This document shows positions 55,753 to 64,000 of a stretch of DNA of 64,000 bases, one piece after another. Position 1 is the first letter of the stretch. The number at the start of each line of letters is the position of its first letter. The position numbers were made by a program, and so were the translations under genes. The notes under the pieces were generated by a model, which was given only the letters and a program-made list of their open reading frames with translations, made no database searches and had not been told where the DNA came from. The DNA lies in assembly GCF_003403315.2 (NCBI RefSeq), contig NZ_CP048407.1:1550001-1614000 (forward strand). Direction: 5' to 3'. The DNA comes from Thermaerobacter sp. PB12/4term (lineage in GTDB: Bacteria > Bacillota > Sulfobacillia > Thermaerobacterales > Thermaerobacteraceae).

Positions 55753-56617
55753 TGGCGTGGCTCCCCCCTTCCTGCCCTACCCGTGGCGAGGGTGAATGGC
55801 CCACTGAATGCCGGCCGGCCATCGGATCCACGTAGGGCCACGGGCCCCGGTAACCGAGGCGGCGAGACAGGTCTTCCGCCGCCGCCAGGAGCTCGTCCTT
55901 GAGCCCGGCGGCGGTAGCCGGATCACGGTAGCGCTCTTCGAAACCTGCCAGGCTCAGGGAGCCTATCACTCCCTGACCGTCGACGACCGGTGCCGCCATC
56001 TCTGCTGTGTGCTCGACCAGCTCTCCGAAGCTCACGGCATACCCTGTCCGGCGGATCTCAACCAGCCGGGCCAGGAGATCCCTGGGGTCCGTCGGCGTGT
56101 GCGGCGTGTAGGCCACCAGCGGACTTGCCAGGATCCGGCGGACGACCTCCTCCGGTTGCCACGCCAGCAAGAGCCGCGTCGACGCGCCGGCGTAGAGGGG
56201 GGCACGGCGGCCCCACGCAACGTACAGGTGCATGGGCGCCCGCGGCGGAACCACATGGGCGTAGATGGCGGAGTCCCCGCTGGCGACAACGAACTGGACC
56301 GATTCCCCGCACCGGTCTCGCAACCGCTCCATCGCGGCACGGATGATCCCGTCGGGATCCAGCGACCGAGCCGCCAGCCTCCCCAACTCCAGTAGCCGTA
56401 GACCGGGTGCGTAGCGGGCACCCCGCCCGCCTTCCACTCCCCGCTTGGTCAGCAGGCCCGCGGCCACCATCTGCTCCAGCAAGCGGTACGCCGTCGCCCT
56501 GGGCATCCCCGTCGCCCGGGCCGCCTCCGCGGCGCTGATGGAGAGCCGGGCCTCGTCGAAGAGGTCCAGCAAGGTGATCGCCTTGCCGACAGTCCCGCCT
56601 TGCCCGTCCCCCGGCAT
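55727..56617 (-). CDS. IclR family transcriptional regulator
   Basis: 296 residues. N-terminal winged helix-turn-helix ([14 protein letters not shown], then [20 protein letters not shown] reduced to [10 protein letters not shown] as the recognition helix) and C-terminal IclR ligand domain with [14 protein letters not shown] 56617 is preferred (GGGGG 6 bp upstream); ATG 56623 and 56665 are in frame. First gene of the operon, overlapping dppD by 26 bp, so it most likely controls the peptide importer, peptidase and oxoprolinase genes in response to a metabolite of that pathway. Confidence 0.88.
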   Translation of the reverse strand: MPGDGQGGTVGKAITLLDLFDEARLSISAAEAARATGMPRATAYRLLEQMVAAGLLTKRGVEGGRGARYAPGLRLLELGRLAARSLDPDGIIRAAMERLRDRCGESVQFVVASGDSAIYAHVVPPRAPMHLYVAWGRRAPLYAGASTRLLLAWQPEEVVRRILASPLVAYTPHTPTDPRDLLARLVEIRRTGYAVSFGELVEHTAEMAAPVVDGQGVIGSLSLAGFEERYRDPATAAGLKDELLAAAEDLSRRLGYRGPWPYVDPMAGRHSVGHSPSPRVGQEGGSHASGAASGSP

Positions 56618-56639
56618 CGTCATCCCCCGGAAACACTTG

Positions 56640-56690
56640 GTCCATATATTGAAACAAACGTTCATTATTTGAGTTTGGCGGACAAGATTC
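56640..56690 (-). promoter_or_regulatory. AT-rich regulatory island upstream of the IclR gene
   Basis: This stretch is conspicuously AT-rich for the window (ATATATT, TTCATTATTTGAG). It contains TGAAACAAACGTTCA (56650-56664), with TGAA and TTCA arms 7 bp apart, a plausible IclR-type operator. No convincing -35/-10 pair could be fixed. Confidence 0.4.
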
Positions 56691-56799
56691 GGCACCCAGC
56701 GTCAAATCCCTGCTGCCGGCGATGGGTTTGCGCACCCGGACGATCGACTTGCACACTCGCTGGTTGTTGAAGTCCGGCGGCGTTTGAGGGATCCGCAGG

Positions 56800-56848
56800 A
56801 GAGGAAAGCAAAGAAGGCCGGCCACCGCGCTTGCGGCTGCCGGCCTTC
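56800..56848 (-). terminator. Intrinsic terminator after the acetolactate-synthase-like gene
   Basis: On the minus strand GAAGGCCGGC pairs with GCCGGCCTTC (10 bp, 16-nt structured loop) followed by TTTGCTTTCC. It closes the transcription unit coming from the right-hand genes. Confidence 0.85.
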
Positions 56849-56868
56849 ATGCACTCGCAGGCGAGATG

Positions 56869-58512
56869 TCAGACCGCGATGGCACCGGCCCGGAAATCAC
56901 TGACCCCCATCTTCACGTTGACCAGGGCCGGCTTGCCCGAGGCCAGGGCCCGCTCGATGGCCGGGCGCACGTCCTCCGGCCGCTCGACCCACTCGCCGTG
57001 GCCACCCAGGGCCGCGACCACCTGGTCGTAGCGCGCGTAGCTGAGTTGGGTGGCGACGGCGCGGTCGGTGCCGAAAAGCTGGACCTGGAGCCGCCGGATC
57101 TGGGTCCAGGCGGCGTCGTTGCCCACCACCGCCACGAAGGGAAGATCCTGGCGCACGGCCGCCTCGTACTCCAGCAGGTCGAGGCCTGCGGCCCCGTCCC
57201 CCAGCAGCACCACCACCGGGTCGTCCGGGCGGAGCACCCGGGCGGCCAGGGCGAAGCCCATCCCGACGCCCAGGGTGCCCAGGGGCCCGGGGTCGAGCCA
57301 GCCGGCCGGATACCGGCGGGGCCGCACGATCTTGGCCGCGGTGCCGATGAAATCCCCGCCGTCGCCGATCACGGTGGCGGCCGGCGGGAGGGCGGCATCG
57401 ATCTCGGCGCACAGCCGCAGGGGGTCGACGGGCACCGCGTTGCTGGTCAGGCCCGCCTGCATCCGGGCCGCCCGCCGGCCTTCTTCCTCCCGCAGGCGGT
57501 CCAGCCACTGGCGGCGCTCGGCGGGTTCGTCCGGACGGAGCCCTGCCTCGAGCAGCTGGTCCAATACCGTGGCCGTGTCGCCAGCGAGGCCCGCTTCCAC
57601 GTCCCGGTTGCGGCCCAGCTCGCCGGGGTCCAGGTCGATCTGGACGATCCGGGCTTCCCGCCGGATGGCCTGGCCGTAGTCCAGGCGGAAATCCAGGGGC
57701 GTCCCCGCCACCAGGACCACGTCGGCTTCGGCCAGCGCCTGCTTGCGGCACAACTGGAAGAAGAAGGGGTCGCCCGCCGCCAGCACGCCGCGGGCCATGC
57801 CGTTGGTGAACACCGGCACCTGGGCCACCTCGGCGAAGCGGCTTACCGCCTGGGGATCAGGGGACCAGTGCACCTGGCTGCCCACCAGGGCCACGGGGCG
57901 GCGGGCCCGGCGCAGGACGGCGGCGGCCCGCTCCACCTCCCGGGGGTCGGCGGGCAGAGCGGAACGGCCGGGCACGGGGGCCGGAATGCGGACGCCGTCC
58001 AGATCGACCTGGGCGAAGACCACGTCCAGCGGAATCTCCACGTAGACCGGTCCGGGCACGCCGTGCAAGCTGCGCCGGAAGGCCAGATTGAGGATCTCCG
58101 GCAGCCGCTTGGGGTCCTGGACCTGCACCGCCCACTTGGTGATGGGCCGCACCACGCCCAGGTGGTCCATCTCCTGCAGGCTCCCCCGGCCGGCGTGCTC
58201 CAGGGGCCCCTGCCCGCCCAGGATCACCACCGGCGACTGGGCGCGGTGGGCGTTGGCGATGGCGGTGACGGCGTTCATCACCCCCGGCCCCGCCGTCACG
58301 GCCGCCACGCCGGGCCGCCGGGTGATGCGGGCATAGGCGTCGGCGGCATAGACGGCCGCCTGCTCGTGGCGTACGTCGACCACCCGGATCCCCTCGTCCA
58401 GGCAGCCGTCATAGATGGGCATGATATGCCCGCCGCAGAGGGTGAAGAGAGCCCTCACCCCTTCCCGGGCCAGGGCCTGGGCGATCACGCGCCCCGCATG
58501 CACGTGGGCCAC
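56869..58512 (-). CDS. ThDP-dependent enzyme of the acetolactate synthase / 2-hydroxyacyl-CoA lyase family
   Basis: 547 residues with the three domains of this family. Catalytic Glu in [26 protein letters not shown], and the ThDP-Mg motif beginning [11 protein letters not shown] and ending at [11 protein letters not shown] 58512 follows GGGGGAG at 5 bp. No small regulatory subunit gene is adjacent, and the preceding gene is an acyl-CoA synthetase. So a catabolic role (for example 2-hydroxyacyl-CoA lyase or oxalyl-CoA decarboxylase-like) is as likely as branched-chain amino acid synthesis. Confidence 0.87.
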   Translation of the reverse strand: MAHVHAGRVIAQALAREGVRALFTLCGGHIMPIYDGCLDEGIRVVDVRHEQAAVYAADAYARITRRPGVAAVTAGPGVMNAVTAIANAHRAQSPVVILGGQGPLEHAGRGSLQEMDHLGVVRPITKWAVQVQDPKRLPEILNLAFRRSLHGVPGPVYVEIPLDVVFAQVDLDGVRIPAPVPGRSALPADPREVERAAAVLRRARRPVALVGSQVHWSPDPQAVSRFAEVAQVPVFTNGMARGVLAAGDPFFFQLCRKQALAEADVVLVAGTPLDFRLDYGQAIRREARIVQIDLDPGELGRNRDVEAGLAGDTATVLDQLLEAGLRPDEPAERRQWLDRLREEEGRRAARMQAGLTSNAVPVDPLRLCAEIDAALPPAATVIGDGGDFIGTAAKIVRPRRYPAGWLDPGPLGTLGVGMGFALAARVLRPDDPVVVLLGDGAAGLDLLEYEAAVRQDLPFVAVVGNDAAWTQIRRLQVQLFGTDRAVATQLSYARYDQVVAALGGHGEWVERPEDVRPAIERALASGKPALVNVKMGVSDFRAGAIAV

Positions 58513-58605
58513 GGCGACTCCCCCTGGATTCTGGCGTTGATTGCTGCCGGGCGGTGTTTCCCCGGCCCGCGCCACCGGCGCCGCCTGCAGGAGGCGCCGC
58601 CGGGC

Positions 58606-60270
58606 TCACGAGCCGCCGCCGGCCTCGCCCCCGGCGGGCTCCCCGGCCGCCGCCAGGCGGGCCCGTTCTTCCTCCACCAGCACCCGCCGCAGGACCTTGC
58701 CGACGGCCGTCTTGGGCAGCTCGCCGCGGAACTCGACCAGCTTCGGCACCTTGTAGGCCGCCAGCCGCCCGCGGCAGAAGGCCACGATCTCATCGGCGGT
58801 GACGGAGGCGCCGGGCTTCAGCACGATGTACGCCTTGACCGTCTCGCCCCGGTAGGGATCGGGCACGCCCGCCACGCAACACTCGGCGACCGCGGGGTGC
58901 TCGTAGAGCACCTCCTCGACCTCCCGCGGGTACACGTTGTACCCCGAGGCGATGATCATGTCCTTCTTGCGGTCGACGATGTAGAAGTAGCCGTCTTCGT
59001 CCATGGTGGCGATGTCGCCGGTATAGAGCCACCCGTCCCGCAGCGTCTCCGCCGTCTCCTCGGGCCGGTTCCAGTATCCCTTCATCACCTGCGGGCCGCG
59101 GATGCGCAGCTCGCCCGCCTCGCCCGGTCCCAGCACTCGGGTCCCCGTCTCCACGTCAACGATCTCCGCGTCGGTGTCGGGGTAGGGAATGCCGATGCTG
59201 CCCGCCTTGCGCAGGCCGTGGACGGGGTTGCAGTGGGTGACGGGCGAGGCCTCCGACAGCCCGTATCCCTCCAGCACCTGGGCCCCGAAACGGCGCTCGA
59301 AGGCATTCATGACCTCGACGGGCATGGCCGCGCCGCCGGAGTTGCAGAACTCGATGGCGCCCACCCCGTATTCCTCCGCGTTGGGGTAGTTGTTGACGGC
59401 CACGTACATCGTGGGCACGCCGGGGAAGAAGTTGGGCTGGGTCGCCCGGATGATCTCCATGACCTCGGGCAGCTCGAAACGGGGCACCAGGATCAGCTCA
59501 TATCCGGACGCCAGGCCGTAGTTCATGCACACGGTCATGCCGTAGGAGTGGAAGAGGGGCAGGATGGTCAGGATGCGGCCCTCCCCCGGCCTCTTCCGCT
59601 CCTCGGCAGGGAACCAGTGCTGGACCTGGACCACGTTGGCCACCAGGTTGAAGTGGGTCAGCATGGCGCCCTTCGAGCGGCCCGTGGTGCCGCCGGTGTA
59701 CTGGAGCACCGCCACGTCGTCCCGGGGGCTGATGTCCACCACCGGCGGCTCGCCGCCCGCCCCCGCCAGCAGTTCCTCGAAGGACCGGTCTTCGGGCCCC
59801 GGCCGGACATTGCCCAGCAGGCGCACGACCAGGATGTGTTCCAGCTCCAGGTCGGGCAGGGCCGCCTGGACCGCCGGATAGAGGGCGTCGCCCACGATCA
59901 GGACCTTGCTGCCGCTGTCCGTGACCAGGTAGGCGAGTTCGCGGGGCGTGTAGAGCGGGTTGACCTGGGCCACGATGGCCCCCAGCCGCAGCGTGGCGTA
60001 ATAGCTGATGACGTACTGGGGGCAGTTGGGCAGCATGATGGCCACGCGGTCGCCCTTTTGCACCCCCAGGGAGGCCAGGGCCGCGGCGCAGCGGTTGACC
60101 CGCTCCCAGAGTTCGGCGTAGGTCATGCGGACCATGTAATACCGCAGGGCCGGCAAGTCCGGATGTTCCCGGACCGTCCGGGCCAGCAGCTCGTGAAGTG
60201 GTATTTCCGGATAGTCCAGGTGGGCCGGCACGTTGGCCGGGTAGTGCTTGAGCCACACCTTTCCCGCCAT
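58606..60270 (-). CDS. fadD: Long-chain fatty-acid--CoA ligase (AMP-forming)
   Basis: 554 residues. ANL-superfamily adenylating enzyme: P-loop-like YTGGTTGRSKGAML, FGYGLSEASPV-type motif GYGLSEASPV, DGWLYTGDIATMDEDGY, the hinge DRKKDMIIASGYNVYP and the C-terminal catalytic Lys in PKTAVGKVLRR. Activates fatty acids to acyl-CoA. ATG 60270 follows GGGAGGGGGC at 8 bp. About 90 bp from both neighbours on the same strand. Substrate chain length is not determined by sequence. Confidence 0.92.
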   Translation of the reverse strand: MAGKVWLKHYPANVPAHLDYPEIPLHELLARTVREHPDLPALRYYMVRMTYAELWERVNRCAAALASLGVQKGDRVAIMLPNCPQYVISYYATLRLGAIVAQVNPLYTPRELAYLVTDSGSKVLIVGDALYPAVQAALPDLELEHILVVRLLGNVRPGPEDRSFEELLAGAGGEPPVVDISPRDDVAVLQYTGGTTGRSKGAMLTHFNLVANVVQVQHWFPAEERKRPGEGRILTILPLFHSYGMTVCMNYGLASGYELILVPRFELPEVMEIIRATQPNFFPGVPTMYVAVNNYPNAEEYGVGAIEFCNSGGAAMPVEVMNAFERRFGAQVLEGYGLSEASPVTHCNPVHGLRKAGSIGIPYPDTDAEIVDVETGTRVLGPGEAGELRIRGPQVMKGYWNRPEETAETLRDGWLYTGDIATMDEDGYFYIVDRKKDMIIASGYNVYPREVEEVLYEHPAVAECCVAGVPDPYRGETVKAYIVLKPGASVTADEIVAFCRGRLAAYKVPKLVEFRGELPKTAVGKVLRRVLVEEERARLAAAGEPAGGEAGGGS

Positions 60271-60357
60271 ACTTAGGCCCCCTCCCGCACGAATGGCTCC
60301 GCAACCGCCACCCCGTTTACGGAATTCGCGGCTTGGGAGCAGAAACCTGCCCGCCTT

Positions 60358-61164
60358 TCATGCCCTCCCCTTCCCGGACCGCGGCGAGTTTGCGCGGCCG
60401 GGCGGCTCCCCTCCGGTCAGGGGCCCGCCCGCGGCGGCGCCGGTCTGGGCGCCGGGACCGGGCTCGTCCCGGCGGGGCCGGAGGATGGCCAGCGGCGCCT
60501 GCTGGTCCGTGTTGCCCCAGGGGTTGGAGCACATCACGGCCCGCACGGCGTCCCGGTCGACGCCCGGGCTCGCCCCCACCACCTCCGCCTTGCCCAGGTC
60601 GTTGGCATCGATGATGCAGGCGCCGATCCCGGGTCCCAGGGCCCGGGCCAGGCGGGCGGCCACCCCGTCGGGGTCCGCCGGCGGCAGGACGATGTGCTTG
60701 TCGAAGGGCGGCAGGGTGCCCATCACGTCGTCGATCACCCGGGCGTAGTAGCCGGCGATGCGGTAGAAGTCGCCGCTGCGGCGCAGCAGGAGCCGGCTCA
60801 GCCCGCCCACCAGGAAGGCTAGGGCGATCCGGAGGCGGCCCGTGCGCTCGATCACCGCCTGCAGCGAGTAGGGCGAGGAGCAACTTCCCTCCTGGTCGAT
60901 GAACCGCGAGACCAGCCGGGCCAGGGTTCCCGGCCGGAGATCTTCCGGACGGAGCAGGCGCCCCTGGGTGATGGACACGATCTTGGTCGAAACGGCCACC
61001 ACGTCCCCCGGCCGCAGCCGGTCGCGGGTATACCGCGTCACCACCTCCTCCAGGTCGTGGCGGGGGGTGATGATCTCCGTCCGGATCACCTCGACGTCAA
61101 AGCGGGACGAACCGGCCACCCCGGCGGCCCGGCGGCCGCCTGCCCTTCCCCTCACCGCGGCCAT
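60358..61164 (-). CDS. Coenzyme F420-0:L-glutamate ligase-like protein (CofE family)
   Basis: 268 residues. CofE-type features: RTEIITPRHDLEEVV at the start, RPGDVVAVSTKIVSITQGR, and IGACIIDANDLGKAEVVGASPG. True CofE adds glutamate to F420-0, but no other F420 genes are in this window, and CofE-like proteins of unknown role occur in many Bacillota. ATG 61164 follows GGAGGAGGGG; the gene overlaps the upstream unknown gene by 13 bp. A Pro/Gly-rich tail of about 45 residues ends the protein. Confidence 0.8.
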   Translation of the reverse strand: MAAVRGRAGGRRAAGVAGSSRFDVEVIRTEIITPRHDLEEVVTRYTRDRLRPGDVVAVSTKIVSITQGRLLRPEDLRPGTLARLVSRFIDQEGSCSSPYSLQAVIERTGRLRIALAFLVGGLSRLLLRRSGDFYRIAGYYARVIDDVMGTLPPFDKHIVLPPADPDGVAARLARALGPGIGACIIDANDLGKAEVVGASPGVDRDAVRAVMCSNPWGNTDQQAPLAILRPRRDEPGPGAQTGAAAGGPLTGGEPPGRANSPRSGKGRA

Positions 61165-61964
61165 GGCGATCCCCTCCTCCCGGCCGCCGCAGCCCGGCCG
61201 GGCGCGACTCCGGGGCGGGCCGCGGCGTCCTCCCAAGGCCATGCCGGAGGCTGGACCGGGGACCGGGCCGGCGGCACCGGGGCGGGAGCGCGGCGGGCGA
61301 TCACCGTCAGGGTGGGACGCGGCCGTCCCCGCCGGTCGCCGGGCGAGGTGGCACGCGAGGCGGCCCATCCGGTTCCACCGGTTTGGGCAGGTGACCGCCC
61401 GTCGACGACCGAACCCCAGGTCGCCGGCGGCTCTTTGGTCCCCCGGACGGGCTGCGGAGCCGTCGCCACCCCGCCCCCCGCAAGGGGCAGGTGCACGTCG
61501 GTGAGATACCAGCGCAAGGGGGTCCGCCCGATCACCCCGTGCCGGACCACCAGATCGAGCCGGTCCAGGCGAACCAGGCGGTCCAGGACCTCCTCGGGCC
61601 CGTAGGCCGTCAGCTCGATCTCCAGGGGGACCTCCTGGCCCGGGTTGAGCAAGGTGGCGCTCCAGTACCCGGTCTCCTGCACCCCGGGCCAGAAGAAGGC
61701 GACGGACCAGCGGGCCGGGGCGGCCCATCGCCCGGGGAACTCGGGCCGCACCAGGATCTCGTAGAGCATCCCCTTCTGCCGGCCCCGGTTGACCACCGGC
61801 AGGCGGAAGCGGACTTGCCAGCGGCCCGCGTCGCGGTGGGTGTCAAGGATCGTCACGCCGCGGGCGTCGACCCGCACGTCGGCGTCGCCCTGCCGGCGGA
61901 TGTAGAGGGCCAGGGCCGCCGGACCGGCGGCCAGGCCGGCCAGGGTCCATGCCAGCCAGCGCAA
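61152..61964 (-). CDS. Hypothetical membrane-anchored protein
   Basis: 270 residues from TTG 61964, with GGGGAGGAA about 7 bp upstream. One N-terminal membrane segment (WLAWTLAGLAAGPAALALYI), then about 145 residues that look like a beta-rich domain (VRFRLPVVNRGRQKGMLYEI, PLEIELTAYGPEEVL), then a Pro/Arg/Ala-rich low-complexity C-terminus of about 90. Not recognised. It overlaps the CofE-like gene by 13 bp and so is coupled to it; a shared function is possible but unproven. Confidence 0.7.
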   Translation of the reverse strand: MRWLAWTLAGLAAGPAALALYIRRQGDADVRVDARGVTILDTHRDAGRWQVRFRLPVVNRGRQKGMLYEILVRPEFPGRWAAPARWSVAFFWPGVQETGYWSATLLNPGQEVPLEIELTAYGPEEVLDRLVRLDRLDLVVRHGVIGRTPLRWYLTDVHLPLAGGGVATAPQPVRGTKEPPATWGSVVDGRSPAQTGGTGWAASRATSPGDRRGRPRPTLTVIARRAPAPVPPARSPVQPPAWPWEDAAARPGVAPGRAAAAGRRGSPWPR

Positions 61965-62225
61965 GGTCGTTCCTCCCCTGCACCGCGCTCGGGCCGGGAC
62001 ACCGTGGGAACCTTGTGGGACATTCGCCCGGCGCGGCGCATCCGCACCATATGCAGGGGCCGGGGCGGCCGTCACGAGGGGTGCGGGCCGGGACCGAGGG
62101 GCTGCCGGCGACCGTCCGGGGACGGGCGGGTTGCTGGCAGGGTGCGGGCGGGCTCCTGGCCGGTTGGCGATCGCGCCCGCCGCGCGTAGGCCGCCGACCC
62201 GGACGGGCTGGCTTCCGGCGCCGGG

Positions 62226-63335
62226 TCAGCGGTCGCGCAAATCCGGGGCCGGTTCCGGCCCCGGCTCGCCACGGTGGTGGCGGATCACGCCGCGCACGAT
62301 GGCCTCGGCCAGGGCCCGCCGCCGGGAGGGATCGTGCAGGATGGCGCGGTCGTGGGGGCTGTCCACGAAGCCGAGTTCGACCAGCACGCCGGGCATACGG
62401 GTCAGGCGCAGCACGCGGTAACGGCCCGTCTGGATCTCCCGGTAGTTGGCGGGGTCGACCTTCTTGAGCTCGTCCTGGACCAGCAGGGCAAGACGGCGGC
62501 TCTCCTCCCGCCCAGGGAAGTAGAAGGTCTGGGCCCCGAAGCAGGTGGGATCCGGGAACCAGTTGACGTGGATGCTGAGGAGGTAGTCCGCTCCGTTGGC
62601 GTTGGCGATCTCGATCCGCGGGTCCAGGTCCAGGTCTTCGTCGGTCGTCCGGGTGAGCAGCACGCGGGCGCCCTGCTGCCGCAAGAGGTCGCGTAGCAGA
62701 AAGGAGAACTCCAGGTTGATCTCGCTTTCGATGGTGTTCGACGGCAGGTGGCAGGCGCCCCGGTCGATGCCGCCGTGACCGGGGTCGACCACGATCAGGG
62801 TGCCCGCCAGCGGGCCCTGCCCGGGCGAGGCGGCCACTCCGGCCACCCGCCCCAGGACCAGGAGGAGAAGGCCGGCCAGGATGGCCACAGGGAGCCAGGG
62901 CAGGGGACGGAGCCCGTCCCGTCCCGGCCCGCCCGGGCCGGGACGCCCCTTTGCTCTCCACCGCCCGGTGGAGGGGCGGTCCCCTACCGGGCGCGCTGCG
63001 GATCCATGGCCCCGGGCGGGGGCTTGGGAGGCCTCCCCCTGGGCCCCGGCGGTCGCAAGGGCCCGCCGCAGCCAGAGGCCCCATCCCCGGGCTCCCGCTG
63101 CCAGACCGCCGCGGAGCCACGGAGACGAACCGGCCGCCGGGCCGGCCCTTTGCCGGGGCGGCGGGTCCCCGGCCAAAGGCGCCTCCCTGCAGGCCACCGG
63201 AGCCGGGGATTCGGGGCATCCCCGGCCGGCCGCCGCACCCTGTCGCCCCTCCCCGCCCGGAAGCCGGGGCGACAGGGCACCGGCTGCTCGCCTGCCCGGC
63301 GGCACGGGGTTCCTGGACGCGTGCCGGCGCTCCAC
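62226..63335 (-). CDS. cwlD: N-acetylmuramoyl-L-alanine amidase, CwlD-like
   Basis: The C-terminal 200 residues are an Amidase_3 domain with zinc ligands His in VDPGHGGIDRG, Glu in ESEINLEF and His in LLSIHVNWF, and catalytic Glu in VLVELGFVDSP. A membrane segment precedes it. This fits CwlD, which with PdaA makes muramic-delta-lactam in the spore cortex; the window's ger genes agree with sporulation. The start is uncertain: GTG 63335 has GGGGGGA about 8 bp upstream but leaves about 165 low-complexity residues before the membrane segment, and the frame is open to 63491. CwlD is usually near 240 residues. Confidence 0.85.
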   Translation of the reverse strand: MERRHASRNPVPPGRRAAGALSPRLPGGEGRQGAAAGRGCPESPAPVACREAPLAGDPPPRQRAGPAAGSSPWLRGGLAAGARGWGLWLRRALATAGAQGEASQAPARGHGSAARPVGDRPSTGRWRAKGRPGPGGPGRDGLRPLPWLPVAILAGLLLLVLGRVAGVAASPGQGPLAGTLIVVDPGHGGIDRGACHLPSNTIESEINLEFSFLLRDLLRQQGARVLLTRTTDEDLDLDPRIEIANANGADYLLSIHVNWFPDPTCFGAQTFYFPGREESRRLALLVQDELKKVDPANYREIQTGRYRVLRLTRMPGVLVELGFVDSPHDRAILHDPSRRRALAEAIVRGVIRHHRGEPGPEPAPDLRDR

Positions 63336-63569
63336 CAGCCTGCTCCCCCCGGTGGGGAGCCCGCCCGGGGCGGGGCAGGCCGGACCATGAGCAAAGCGGT
63401 CCCGCCCGCCCCCGTCACCCGGCCCGCCCGTCGCCCCGTGGCACCACCCGTGCCGGTGCCGCCCGGTGGCGGCCCCGAATCCGGGCGCCAACGACAGCGG
63501 GTGGCGGCGGGCTGCCGGCCACGCCGGCCGGGGCGGCGCTTGCCGGCGGCCGGCCCGGCCGGGGAAGCG

Positions 63570-64000
63570 CTAGCCTCCGTACCAGAGGACACACCCGGCG
63601 AAGACGCAGCCACACCGCTCGACCACGTGCTCGACGGAACGCACCAGGATCTCCCTGGGGCGGCCCCCGCGAATGGTGAAGCTCTCCTCCACCATGCGGC
63701 GGATGGTCGCTTCCACCTCGCTGGCACTGGCATATGCCGTGTGCTCCATGATCATGCCGAATCGGCCGGGTTCGTCCCGTCCCACGGCGACGGCCGCCGC
63801 GATCCGGGTGCCGGGCTCGGCGGACACCAGCCGGCCGTAGGCGATGGGAACCAGGGCGCCCGGGGGGAGGACCAGTTCGGCCAGCGGTTCGGCGTGGGGC
63901 GGCAGGATGCTTGAGACCTTGATCAGGTTGACGTTGGCCACCCCGGCGTCGAGCAGCGCCGCATCGAAGGCGGTCAGGGGAGTCTCGCCCTCCGCCCGGC
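63570..64000 (-). CDS. Pyruvoyl-dependent arginine decarboxylase (C-terminal part)
   Basis: The gene runs off the right edge; the last 142 residues are visible. They include FDAALLDAGVANVNLIKVSSILPP, in which cleavage between the two Ser of VSSILPP generates the pyruvoyl cofactor in this family, and the later motif GRDEPGRFGMIMEHTAY. Makes agmatine from arginine for polyamine synthesis. Ends with TAG 234 bp before the cwlD start; the sequence between is low-complexity GC-rich DNA without a supportable gene. Confidence 0.88.
   Translation of the reverse strand, partial: RAEGETPLTAFDAALLDAGVANVNLIKVSSILPPHAEPLAELVLPPGALVPIAYGRLVSAEPGTRIAAAVAVGRDEPGRFGMIMEHTAYASASEVEATIRRMVEESFTIRGGRPREILVRSVEHVVERCGCVFAGCVLWYGG

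Noticed and set aside
56869-60276. 1136-codon plus-strand frame antisense to the ThDP enzyme and the acyl-CoA ligase
   Set aside because: Shadow of two well-supported genes with intact catalytic motifs on the other strand.

Overview
The window is very GC-rich DNA (well over two thirds G+C by eye) from a spore-forming Gram-positive bacterium. It carries gerA-type germinant receptor genes, the spore-cortex amidase cwlD, and gene pairs and operons typical of Bacillota (yheIH, nupNOPQ, ykoEDC-tenA, kip/pxp). High GC combined with these genes recalls Thermaerobacter-like lineages; that is recollection, not a database match. Genes are densely packed, many start with GTG or TTG, and eleven junctions are 4-bp ATGA/GTGA overlaps. 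I see no tRNA, rRNA, insertion sequence, prophage or CRISPR.

Left part (1-23 kb): the end of a germinant-receptor operon (GerAA fragment, GerAB, GerAC), an MFS transporter, citrate synthase with a strong terminator, and a vitamin B12 uptake operon (btuF-btuC-btuD, minus strand) behind a clear sigma-A promoter, cobalamin riboswitch and terminator. Next come the flavin ene-reductase namA, an M24 peptidase with fabI, and an autoregulated-looking drug-efflux operon (tetR-HlyD-RND) with two tandem palindromic operators. An isolated nuoD and a 3-methyladenine glycosylase follow.

Middle part (22-43.5 kb): a nucleoside ABC importer (nupNOPQ type), a heterodimeric ABC exporter (yheIH), a LOG-like protein, a short unknown gene, ogt, a YkuE-like phosphoesterase, and a thiamine-precursor ECF operon (TPP riboswitch, ykoE, a single gene fusing both ATPases with the transmembrane T component, tenA). 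A short-chain dehydrogenase diverges from an acyl-CoA dehydrogenase that is translationally coupled to an APH-like kinase. This pair resembles the two halves of ACAD10/11 and the LvaC/LvaA enzymes of 4-hydroxyacid breakdown.

Right part (43.5-64 kb): a ten-gene minus-strand peptide-use operon made of an IclR regulator, dipeptide/oligopeptide ABC importer (two ATPases, binding protein, two permeases), a giant 1232-residue M14 metallopeptidase, and 5-oxoprolinase pxpA-pxpB-pxpC. By layout it imports peptides, hydrolyses them inside the cell and converts released 5-oxoproline to glutamate. Upstream on the same strand lie a pyruvoyl-dependent arginine decarboxylase fragment, cwlD, an unknown membrane-anchored protein, a CofE-like ligase, an acyl-CoA synthetase and a ThDP-dependent acetolactate-synthase-like enzyme, ending at a good terminator.

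The best candidates for something undescribed are the peptide/5-oxoproline operon with its unexplained 870-residue N-terminal region on the peptidase, the split ACAD11-like locus, and the one-polypeptide ECF energising module.
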